Positions 1 through 6,229 of a stretch of DNA of 9,227 bases are shown here, piece after piece. The stretch covers positions 1 to 9,227 of the forward strand of contig JACCRJ010000501.1 of NCBI GenBank assembly GCA_013813615.1. Reading direction: 5' to 3'. The position numbers and the translations under genes were made by a program. How positions within the stretch are numbered: position 1 is the stretch's first letter; every line of letters begins with the position of its first letter. Origin of the DNA: Lautropia sp. GTDB taxonomy: Bacteria > Pseudomonadota > Gammaproteobacteria > Burkholderiales > Burkholderiaceae_E. The notes beneath the pieces are model-generated. The model did not search any database. It was not told where the DNA came from and saw only the letters and a program-made list of their open reading frames with translations.

Positions 1-1
1 G

Positions 2-7
2 TATAAT
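2..7 (+). promoter_or_regulatory. Candidate -10 box for the PhyH dioxygenase gene
   Basis: A perfect TATAAT hexamer lies at the left edge. It would place a transcription start near position 13-14 and give a leader of about 30 bases before the ATG at 44. The matching -35 element would fall outside the window, so only half of the promoter can be judged. Confidence 0.4.
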
Positions 8-43
8 CGGTCATCACCCTCGAAATTGGTTCAAACACCCGAT

Positions 44-949
44 ATGACAGCCATCTTTTTTGACCACAAGGTCGATGACGACACCAGGCGCAGCCGCCTC
101 TTTGGCGGCGACATCTTCGTGTATTCCGCAAACGAGCACTCGCTGGCCCTGATTGGCCTGGCCCGCAAACTGATCGCGGAGGCGTTTCCGGGCATTGATC
201 CCCGCACTGCCCAACACTGCTATGACGTGAAGCACTTCGCCGGCATTCTAGGCAAGTTGAAGCCGGCCTTCATCCATCATCCGGACTGCAAGGTCATCCT
301 CCCCCGGATGCTGGAGGCGATCGGTTGTGATCCCGACATGACGCACTTCGACGTGCCGCGGATGCGCACGTCGACCAGTAACAACTACCTGACCACCGGC
401 ATCGCCTATGCATTTCACCCGCATCGGGACACCTGGTACTCGGCGCCGATGTGCCAGATCAACTGGTGGCTGCCGATCTTCGACTTCGTAGCGGACAGCG
501 CGATGGCATTCCATCCGAACTACTTCAGCCGAGGGGTGCTGAACGATTCGGACACTTACAATTACCAGGAGTGGAACGCCAAGATGCGCTTCAATGCGGC
601 GGAGTTCGTCGGCGAGGACCCACGGCCGCAGCCGCACGCGCAGGAGCAGCTGCTGCTGGAGCCGAAGACGGTGGTGGTGACGCCCCCGGGTGGCATGATG
701 CTGTTCTCCGCCGCCCAGATGCACTCGTCCATCCCTAACCAGACCGGCCAGACACGGTTCTCGATCGACTTCCGGTGCGTCCATCTGGGCGACCTGAGGG
801 AGCGCCGCGGTGCCCGCAATCTCGACTCCAGGTGCACTGGATCGGCGATCAACGACTACCTCCAGGCGAGCAGCCTGAAGCATGTTCCGCAGGAGGTGCA
901 GGACATCTACCTGCCGGGGCATCCTCAGCGACTCGAGGCAGTCGCCTGA
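44..949 (+). CDS. 2-oxoglutarate/Fe(II)-dependent dioxygenase, phytanoyl-CoA dioxygenase (PhyH)-like
   Basis: Probable non-haem iron oxygenase that uses 2-oxoglutarate and O2 to hydroxylate or oxidise a small substrate in the cytoplasm. Numbered from the ATG at 44 (301 aa), it shows the HxD iron-binding pair H127/D129 in AFHPHRDTWYS. The distal iron ligand is H227 (AAQMHSS), and R238 about eleven residues later (TRFSIDFR) is the expected 2-oxoglutarate-binding arginine. This is the complete H-x-D...H...R facial triad of the cupin fold. The Trp-rich stretch after HxD (QINWWLPIF) and the Pro-Gly turn before the distal His also fit PhyH enzymes. PhyH relatives modify secondary metabolites and sugars (KanJ in kanamycin biosynthesis), so a tailoring role is plausible, but the substrate is unknown. 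An in-frame TTG at 26 would add six residues, and the frame stays open to the window edge. Neither start has a clear Shine-Dalgarno, and ATG is preferred because it fits the TATAAT at 2-7. The gene converges on the minus-strand cassette. Confidence 0.75.
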   Translation: MTAIFFDHKVDDDTRRSRLFGGDIFVYSANEHSLALIGLARKLIAEAFPGIDPRTAQHCYDVKHFAGILGKLKPAFIHHPDCKVILPRMLEAIGCDPDMTHFDVPRMRTSTSNNYLTTGIAYAFHPHRDTWYSAPMCQINWWLPIFDFVADSAMAFHPNYFSRGVLNDSDTYNYQEWNAKMRFNAAEFVGEDPRPQPHAQEQLLLEPKTVVVTPPGGMMLFSAAQMHSSIPNQTGQTRFSIDFRCVHLGDLRERRGARNLDSRCTGSAINDYLQASSLKHVPQEVQDIYLPGHPQRLEAVA

Positions 950-969
950 CGAAGCCGCGTTGAAAGCAG

Positions 970-1010
970 AAGGGCCGCATGTCGAAGGCATGCGGCCCTT
1001 GTTCTTTTCT
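970..1010 (+). terminator. Rho-independent terminator downstream of the PhyH gene
   Basis: A perfect 12-bp stem, AAGGGCCGCATG (970-981) paired with CATGCGGCCCTT (989-1000), encloses a 7-base loop. It is followed by the T-rich tail GTTCTTTTCT (1001-1010). It starts about 20 bases after the stop codon at 949. It also lies beyond the end of the convergent aminotransferase gene (stop at 1066). On the minus strand the sequence after the stem is only weakly T-rich (CTGCTTTC), so termination in that direction is less certain. Confidence 0.9.
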
Positions 1011-1065
1011 CGTCCGCGCACTTCCCTCGAGCGGAAGCGCGGGACCGGTGAATGCCGGCAGCCGC

Positions 1066-2424
1066 TCAGTTGTAGCGCCGGTAAACCGGCTTGGTCGGCG
1101 CGCCGATCAGCAGGCCGTCGGTGCTGCGAGCGTCAATGGCCTTCGCATAGACCCGGGCCGCCCGGGCGATCGCCTCGACGGTATTGTCGATGTCGCTGTT
1201 GTCGTGGGAGTAGCTCACGATGAAGCTCGGCGCCAGGACGCCCCAGCGGATCAGTTCCTGCAGGAACAGCGTGCGAAACGCCTGCGACGGATTGTCGTCA
1301 TGGTCGCGCGTGCCGAAAAGCAGATTGCAGGGCCGCCCGACAATGGTGATGTGATTCTCCATGCCTGCGTCGGAAACTGCCTGCTTGAACCCTTCGCGCA
1401 AGCGCTCGCCTACCCGATACAGATGCTCGATCACCGGTTCGTCGCGATAGATCCGCATCGTCTCGATCGCCGCGGCCAGCGCCGGATACTCGGCGCCATG
1501 GGTGGTTGAGAGCAGGAACACCCGCTCCTTCTCGTGCTGCAGGCCGCCGAGTTCCATGATTTCGCGCCGCCCGGTGAGGGCCGACAGCGAGAAGCCGTTG
1601 GCCATCGCCTTGCCAAAGCAGGAGAGGTCGGGGGTGATGCCGTAGACCGATTGCGCACCGCCGCGGTGAAATCGAAAGCCGCTGATCGTCTCGTCGAGCA
1701 TGAACACGGCGCCGTGGCGGTGAGCGGTCTCCCGAGCCTTGTGGAGAAAACCGTCCTGGGGTTCCGTCACCCGGGCCGGCTCCATCAGCACCATCGCGAT
1801 CTGCCCTGGGTACTGCTCGAAAAGCCGCTCCAGGCTGCCGATGTCGTTGTAGGAGAAGGTGATCGTCATCGACTTGCTCACGGGCGGAATCCCGCCGTCC
1901 ATCGGCGTCTGCCCGATGAACCAGTCGTTGTAGGAAAAGAAGGGGCTTTCGCCGCAGATCGCAACCAGCGTCCTGCCGGTATAGGCTCGCGCCAACTTCA
2001 GACCGGCAGTCAGGACGGCGGAGCCATCCTTCGCGAACTTGACCATTTCCGCGCCTGGCACCAGCGACTGCAGCATCTGGGCGCATTCCAGTTCAAGAAG
2101 CGCCGGCCGATTGAAGTTGTTGCCTAGCAGCATCTGGCGATAAGCCGCCTCCACCACCGGGGCGTAGGCATGTCCCAGGGTAACCGCCCGCAGGCCCATG
2201 CCGTACTCGATGAACTCGTTGCCGTCGATGTCCCAGACGTGGCAACCCTTGCCTCGGGCGATGAAGCCCGGCGACCGCTCGGGGAACTGGTCGTCCCCCT
2301 TGGCGTAGGTGTGCGTTCCCCCCGGAATCACGCGATGCACCTTCGACCGCACGGCTGCGGAGTTCTCGAAATTGATGCGTTCTACCAGGGCTCGGACAGT
2401 TCGGGAGTCGATCGTACTTTCCAT
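1066..2424 (-). CDS. Class III PLP-dependent aminotransferase, glutamate-1-semialdehyde aminomutase-like
   Basis: 452-residue fold-type I PLP enzyme of the class III (omega) aminotransferase family, closest in layout to glutamate-1-semialdehyde 2,1-aminomutase (HemL). The N-terminal VIPGGTHTYAKG (about 32-43) and WDIDGNEFIEYGMG (64-77) are typical of that subgroup. FMLDETISGFR (241-251) carries the cofactor-ring Asp (D244), and CFGKAMANGFS (269-279) carries the Schiff-base lysine K272. The phosphate-binding loop is unusual: KDGSAVLTAG (132-141) replaces the common SGSEA form. The YHG motif region is replaced by FFSYNDWFIG (162-171). The cytoplasmic reaction is probably transfer of an amino group to or from a keto or aldehyde group on a tailoring precursor; the substrate is unknown. 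A housekeeping HemL role is unlikely because of these changes and the polysaccharide-locus context. AGGA lies 12 bases before the ATG, a rather long spacing. It is the last gene of the minus-strand run and follows the DUF4910 gene after a 60-base AT-rich gap. Confidence 0.85.
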   Translation of the reverse strand: MESTIDSRTVRALVERINFENSAAVRSKVHRVIPGGTHTYAKGDDQFPERSPGFIARGKGCHVWDIDGNEFIEYGMGLRAVTLGHAYAPVVEAAYRQMLLGNNFNRPALLELECAQMLQSLVPGAEMVKFAKDGSAVLTAGLKLARAYTGRTLVAICGESPFFSYNDWFIGQTPMDGGIPPVSKSMTITFSYNDIGSLERLFEQYPGQIAMVLMEPARVTEPQDGFLHKARETAHRHGAVFMLDETISGFRFHRGGAQSVYGITPDLSCFGKAMANGFSLSALTGRREIMELGGLQHEKERVFLLSTTHGAEYPALAAAIETMRIYRDEPVIEHLYRVGERLREGFKQAVSDAGMENHITIVGRPCNLLFGTRDHDDNPSQAFRTLFLQELIRWGVLAPSFIVSYSHDNSDIDNTVEAIARAARVYAKAIDARSTDGLLIGAPTKPVYRRYN

Positions 2425-2484
2425 GATGAGAGCATATCCTAATTTTTGTTACTTCTTCTTGCACATAATCACAAATCCAAGCAC
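2425..2484 (-). other. AT-rich intercistronic gap between the DUF4910 gene and the aminotransferase
   Basis: This 60-base spacer is clearly AT-rich, in contrast with the GC-rich genes on either side. On the minus strand it reads through GAAGAAGTAACAAAAATT to AGGA, which serves as the ribosome binding site for the aminotransferase. No hairpin and no convincing -35/-10 pair is visible. It could be a weak internal promoter, an A/U-rich translation enhancer, or the scar of gene insertion. Confidence 0.4.
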
Positions 2485-3825
2485 CTATCCTACTGTGGCG
2501 GTTACCAGTTCGGCCTGCGAGAGTGCGTTCGACGCACTTGAAATAAGGTCGAAGGAAAGCCCCGATTCCTGCGCGATATCGAGCAGCGTGTGCTGGCCAT
2601 CCGACTTGTTCAGCACCCACAACATGGCCAGCTGCAGCTTCTGGCTCTCGTTGTGCCCGCCGACCAGCGAATAGAGCCCGCGGCGCCCCAGCTGCGGCTC
2701 GCACTTCGGGTTCAGGTTGCGCAGCCGAAGGTCGCGCTCGACGATGCTGAAAGCCTGCAGCACCAGGTCGAGCGATTGCTCCAGGCACTCCGGCCGGACC
2801 AGCTCGAGGTTGTCCGCCGACGTATGGTACTGCGGGTAGCTGCCGTAGGTTGAGCGGGAGAAGCAGCCAACCGGCAGGTCGAAGCCTGGCGAGCAGTACT
2901 GCCGCTCGTCGTAGCCGTAGGGAATGAACGGATTGATGTTGTGCTGCAGGCCGCTTTCCTTCAGCACATGGGACATGATGTCGTCGATCTCGGCGTTGCC
3001 CCGGCGGCTGCGCTTGTAGTTGTACGCGCCGGGATCGCCCACCCCCGACAGCACCAGCCCGTGCCGGATCCGCGCCGTCATCGCTTCGCGCTGCGCAAGC
3101 CACGTGATCACGCCAATGGTGGACGGGGCGAACACGAACCGGTAGGTGAAGCGGCGATCGACCGCGGCCAGCGCCTTTGCCAGGAATGTGGCCACCGCGA
3201 TGCCGGAGAGATTGTCGTTGGCCAGCGAGGGATGACAGACGTGTGCGGAGATCAGGACTTCCTCGCTGCTGCGGCCTGGCAGCACGCATTCGCCGAAAGT
3301 GAGCGAGCCGGGAGCCAGCGTGGTGTCGACACAGACCTCGTACTCGCCCTCCCGCAGCGACTGCAACTGGTTGTGCGACAGGCAGAAGCCCCAGTCCTCC
3401 TTGAAGTACTGGGTGCGATAGGGAATCCACCCGGGCCGATCCGGCAGCGAGAACAGGCGCTTGCGCAGTTCCGACAGTGGCAGCCGGCCCTTGAACGGCG
3501 CGCTGTAATTGACCAGGTGCAGGGTATGCCGCGCGACGTCGACGATCCGGTCGCCGGCCGGATCCTTGATCCAGGCTTCGCGCACCGTCCACTCGGGCGG
3601 CACGGTCCAGTCGAATACCGCTGTGCCCGACGGCACCTCGGTCATCGTCAGCGGGATGTGCCGGCCGATGCCGGCCAGGGTGTCGCGCACCCCCTTGCCG
3701 GTGATGCTTCTCAACAGCGGGAACAGCTCGGTGCAGAGGGCGTGCATGGCGGCACCGGTGCCACGGCCGGCTTCGGGCAGGGAGGCAGCGTCGCGCGCTT
3801 GAGCGGCGTCGGAAGACTTTTCCAT
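2485..3825 (-). CDS. DUF4910 (M28-type aminopeptidase-like) protein with C-terminal winged helix
   Basis: 446-residue protein of the DUF4910/DUF2172 family, which has a zinc-aminopeptidase (M28-like) core and a C-terminal winged-helix domain. The core spans about 30-370 and begins LFPLLRSITGKGVRDTL. SAHVCHPSLANDNLSG (193-208) supplies likely metal ligands H198 and D204. GYDERQYCSPG (304-314) supplies D306/E307, and YPQYHTSADN (330-339) supplies H334. KCEPQLGRRGLY (374-385) is a family signature. The tail at about 392-446, with TLLDIAQESGLS, looks like the winged helix. Where M28 enzymes carry the Glu-Glu pair this protein reads APSTIGVITW (233-242), so the catalytic base may be missing or placed elsewhere. 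Family members recur in surface-polysaccharide loci, but the substrate is not established; an amide or peptide-like bond in a glycan substituent is a guess. It starts 7 bases after the methyltransferase stop, so the two are probably translationally coupled. The first 26 residues are Ala/Arg-rich, and an internal ATG (M27, at 3747) is a possible alternative start. No strong Shine-Dalgarno is visible. Confidence 0.82.
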   Translation of the reverse strand: MEKSSDAAQARDAASLPEAGRGTGAAMHALCTELFPLLRSITGKGVRDTLAGIGRHIPLTMTEVPSGTAVFDWTVPPEWTVREAWIKDPAGDRIVDVARHTLHLVNYSAPFKGRLPLSELRKRLFSLPDRPGWIPYRTQYFKEDWGFCLSHNQLQSLREGEYEVCVDTTLAPGSLTFGECVLPGRSSEEVLISAHVCHPSLANDNLSGIAVATFLAKALAAVDRRFTYRFVFAPSTIGVITWLAQREAMTARIRHGLVLSGVGDPGAYNYKRSRRGNAEIDDIMSHVLKESGLQHNINPFIPYGYDERQYCSPGFDLPVGCFSRSTYGSYPQYHTSADNLELVRPECLEQSLDLVLQAFSIVERDLRLRNLNPKCEPQLGRRGLYSLVGGHNESQKLQLAMLWVLNKSDGQHTLLDIAQESGLSFDLISSASNALSQAELVTATVG

Positions 3826-3832
3826 ACCCGGA

Positions 3833-5134
3833 TCAGTCGTGAATCCTGACTTCGGGGATCAGCACCACGAACTTGCCCCCCCATTCCCGGATGTGGGCCA
3901 TCTGGCGCATGACCTCGTCCTTCAGGTTCCAGGCCAGTATCACCAGGTAGTCGGGGCGTGTCTCGGGAATCCGCTCAGGGCCGTAGATCGGAATCTGGGT
4001 GCCCGGCAGGAAGTGGTTCTGCTTGTGCGGGTTGCGGTCGACGGTGTACTGGATGTAGTCCGAGCGAACGCCCGAGTAGTTGAGCAGGGTCGCGGCCTTG
4101 GCCGGCGCGCCGTAGGCGGCGATCGTCTTGCCTTCTTCCGCAGCCCGCAGCACGAAGCGCCACAGGCTGCGCTTGGTGGCGCGGATCCGCTCCTCCATCT
4201 CCAGGTAGGGAGCCAGCGTATCGAGGCCCGCCTTGCGTTCGCGGGCAACCATCGCCTCGACCCGGCCGTCCACCTTGTGGACACCGCTGCCCTGCGGCTG
4301 GCAGTAGACCCGCAACGAGCCGCCGTGGTTCGGAATCTCCTCCACATCGAAAACCTGCAGCCCGTGATGGGCAAGGATCTTCGTGAAGGTCATCAGCGAG
4401 TGATAGCAGAAGTGCTCGTGATAGATGTTGTCGAACTGGTTCAGCGTCAGCAGGTTCAGCACATGGTGGAACTCGAAGGTCGCGACGCCGGTCGGCTTCA
4501 GAAGCTCGCTGAAGCCGGCGACGAAGTCGTTCAGGTCCGGCACGTGCGCGACCACGTTGTTCGCCGCCATCAGGTCAGCGGCGTGGCCCTTGGCCTTCAA
4601 CTCCCGGGCAGTCTTGCGGCCGAAGAAGAGCACCTCCATCGGGATGCCCAGCTTTCGGCCTTCCGCCGCCACGTTGGCGGCCGGCTCGACCCCCAGCACC
4701 GGTACGCCCTTGGGCAGGAACCAGCGCAGCAGGTAGCCGTCGTTGGCTGCGATTTCGACCACCTTGCTCCGAGGACTCAGCTTGAAGCGCTCGGTCATGT
4801 CATCCGCATACTTGCGGCCGTGGTCAAGCATCGCCTGCACATACGAGGAGAAGTAGGAGTACTCGGTGAAGATCGCCTCGCCGCTCTGGAACTCCTCCAA
4901 CTGGACCAGGAAGCAGTTGCCGCAGACGTAGGCGTGCAAGGGGAAGAACGGCTCCATGCAGTTGAGCTCTTCCGGCTTGCGGATCGCGTTCGCCATGGGC
5001 GACATGCCGAGGTTGGCGACCGTATGCTTCAACTGGGTCCCGCAAAACCGGCACCTGGCGTGAGTGGCTGCAGCGGCGCCCAGGTCGCCCGCGGCGGGGG
5101 GGGTTGCATTGCTTACGGCGGTGTCGCTTGGCAT
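3833..5134 (-). CDS. SAM-dependent C-methyltransferase (NovU/TylC3/KijD1-type)
   Basis: 433-residue methyltransferase with the three-part layout of sugar C-methyltransferases. The N-terminal zinc-binding domain has CRFC (C28, C31) and CGNC (C71, C74). The central Rossmann domain has the SAM-binding motif VVEIAANDGYLL (125-136) and acidic residue E150 (GVEPA). The C-terminal domain contains IAAYGAPAKAATLLNY (338-353) and DRNPHKQNHFLPGTQIPIY (366-384). The motif IYHEHFCYHS (237-246) aligns with the catalytic Tyr/Glu/His region of the KijD1/TcaB9 group, where a histidine abstracts the proton next to a keto group. The expected chemistry is C-methylation of a keto sugar, usually nucleotide-linked, in the cytoplasm; the actual acceptor is unknown. 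The ATG at 5134 is chosen because the zinc domain follows it at a normal distance. An in-frame GTG at 5236 would add a low-complexity Arg/Ser/Thr-rich extension and overlap the end of epsE by 17 bases. The gene is co-directional with epsE and nearly abuts the DUF4910 gene. Confidence 0.87.
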   Translation of the reverse strand: MPSDTAVSNATPPAAGDLGAAAATHARCRFCGTQLKHTVANLGMSPMANAIRKPEELNCMEPFFPLHAYVCGNCFLVQLEEFQSGEAIFTEYSYFSSYVQAMLDHGRKYADDMTERFKLSPRSKVVEIAANDGYLLRWFLPKGVPVLGVEPAANVAAEGRKLGIPMEVLFFGRKTARELKAKGHAADLMAANNVVAHVPDLNDFVAGFSELLKPTGVATFEFHHVLNLLTLNQFDNIYHEHFCYHSLMTFTKILAHHGLQVFDVEEIPNHGGSLRVYCQPQGSGVHKVDGRVEAMVARERKAGLDTLAPYLEMEERIRATKRSLWRFVLRAAEEGKTIAAYGAPAKAATLLNYSGVRSDYIQYTVDRNPHKQNHFLPGTQIPIYGPERIPETRPDYLVILAWNLKDEVMRQMAHIREWGGKFVVLIPEVRIHD

Positions 5135-5219
5135 GGCGGCTCGATAGTCAGTTTCGGTAGTCCGGCCGGCGGACCGCGGCGAGTCAAACCCGCGGGAGGA
5201 CCGGGTTCCCGTCGGGTTT
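5135..5219 (-). other. GC-rich structured spacer between epsE and the methyltransferase gene
   Basis: The 85-base gap holds several inverted repeats. GTCCG (5160-5164) pairs with CGGAC (5170-5174). AAACCCG (5186-5192) pairs either with CGGGTTT (5213-5219) or, as AACCCG, with CGGGTT (5202-5207). The last two pairings exclude each other. No U-run follows on the minus strand, so this is not a classic terminator. It may slow transcription, mark an RNA-processing site, or simply reflect GC-rich sequence. Confidence 0.35.
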
Positions 5220-6065
5220 CTAGAAGATGCTTTCACGGATGAAGATCAGGTCGTCCTGCTTGACCGGATCGTCCAGCTTCGGCTCGAGCACCTGGATGTT
5301 GCGCTCGCCGATGCGACGGTGCAGGCGCACGCCGCGGTCGGTGCCACGCAAGGTGAGTCCGCCGCCCTTGGCGATCGCCTGGGCGACCGTCATGCCACGA
5401 TCCAGCGCATACTGGCCGGGTCGCTGAACTTGCCCGTACACGAAGTAATTCGGCGCGCGGTTCACGTAAAGCGTATCGCCGGCCTGCAGCACCACGTCCT
5501 TGCTGAGGTCGCCCGAGGTGAACATGTCGACCAGGTCGATCTCCAGCCGCTGCGGGCGGCCGCTTCGCGTGGTCATCAGGATGACCGAGTCGGCGCCGGT
5601 CGGTGCGACGCCCCCGGCGACGGACAGAATCTCGGACAGCCGCATGCCGGTGGTTTCCAGCGGGTAGCGGCCGGGACGCGCGACGTTGCCCAGGACCGAC
5701 ACCTGCTGGCTGCGGAACTGCAGCACGTTCAGCGTCACCTGCGGGTTCTGCAGGAACTTGCCTTCCTTCAGGCGGTTCGAGATCAGCGTTTCGGCCTGCT
5801 GCGGCGAGAGGCCGGCAAGCTTGACGACCCCCAGCAGCGGATAGGAGATGACGCCGCTCTCGGAAATCCGCGCTTCGACCGTCAGGTCGGCTGACTGGAA
5901 TACCTGGATCCGCAGGACGTCCCCCGGTCCGAGCGTGTAGTCGTTGCGGTTGACTGACGCCTGCGGAGTCTGTGGTGTCTGCGCAGACGCCGGCAGCGCC
6001 GTCAGCGACAGGGTGAACAGGGCGAGCAGCGCTACCCAGAATCTCGTCGTACGGGTGAGAAGCAT
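5220..6065 (-). CDS. epsE: Polysaccharide export protein EpsE (Wza/OPX family)
   Basis: 281-residue periplasmic export protein of the outer-membrane polysaccharide exporter (OPX/Wza) family, EpsE subgroup of exosortase-B-associated eps loci. A signal peptide with hydrophobic core WVALLALFTLSLTAL ends at ASA-Q (cleavage after A28). There is no lipobox cysteine, unlike Wza. The polysaccharide export (PES) domain begins at YTLGPGDVLRIQVFQ (43-57) and runs to about 115. Two SLBB-type segments follow, SVLGNVARPGRYPL (123-136) and FVYGQVQRPGQYAL (208-221), each with the RPGxY motif. The protein ends shortly after the second SLBB, so it lacks the C-terminal helix with which Wza spans the outer membrane; a partner such as EpsL probably supplies the pore. 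The start is fixed by AAGGA 8 bases before the ATG at 6065; a longer in-frame start at 6134 would spoil the signal peptide. It lies downstream of epsL on the same strand after a 164-base gap with a hairpin. Confidence 0.9.
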   Translation of the reverse strand: MLLTRTTRFWVALLALFTLSLTALPASAQTPQTPQASVNRNDYTLGPGDVLRIQVFQSADLTVEARISESGVISYPLLGVVKLAGLSPQQAETLISNRLKEGKFLQNPQVTLNVLQFRSQQVSVLGNVARPGRYPLETTGMRLSEILSVAGGVAPTGADSVILMTTRSGRPQRLEIDLVDMFTSGDLSKDVVLQAGDTLYVNRAPNYFVYGQVQRPGQYALDRGMTVAQAIAKGGGLTLRGTDRGVRLHRRIGERNIQVLEPKLDDPVKQDDLIFIRESIF

Positions 6066-6183
6066 CAGTACAGTCCTTTGCGAGTATTGCGGGTGCAAGT
6101 GTGCGGCAAGGGCGAGCACGGCCGCGAGTTTCATTGCAACGGTCGACGCATGGGCGGCGATGACCGGGTCATAAGAATCTTAA

Positions 6184-6211
6184 CGTTCACGCGGAGGGGA
6201 CCGCGTGAACG
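6184..6211 (-). terminator. Intercistronic hairpin between epsL and epsE, possible attenuating terminator
   Basis: A perfect 11-bp inverted repeat, CGTTCACGCGG (6184-6194) and CCGCGTGAACG (6201-6211), encloses a 6-base loop. It lies 18 bases after the epsL stop. On the minus strand it is followed by TTAAGATTCTTATG, which is T-rich but has no uninterrupted U-tract. It could be a partial terminator that lowers epsE relative to epsL, or a hairpin protecting the epsL mRNA 3' end. On the plus strand no T-run follows. Confidence 0.6.
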
Positions 6212-6229
6212 ATGTCGCAATCGCGCCGA

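Noticed and set aside
248..1021. Minus-strand open frame opposite the PhyH gene
   Set aside because: It runs through the intrinsic terminator, has no recognisable domain, and the plus-strand frame has the full iron and 2-oxoglutarate residues.
1045..1090. Short inverted repeats (CCGG...CCGG at 1045-1058 and GCCGGTAAACCGGC at 1077-1090) as the terminator of the minus-strand operon
   Set aside because: No U-run follows either repeat on the minus strand and the second lies inside the coding region.
2093..3592. Long minus-strand open frame (499 codons) overlapping the DUF4910 and aminotransferase genes
   Set aside because: The protein is Arg/Pro/Gly/Ala-rich low-complexity sequence in another frame of two genes that carry clear family motifs.
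3839..5242. Long plus-strand open frame (467 codons) antisense to the methyltransferase
   Set aside because: Its translation is rich in Val, Arg, His and Gly with no recognisable motif. It mirrors the real gene, and long antisense frames are common in GC-rich DNA.
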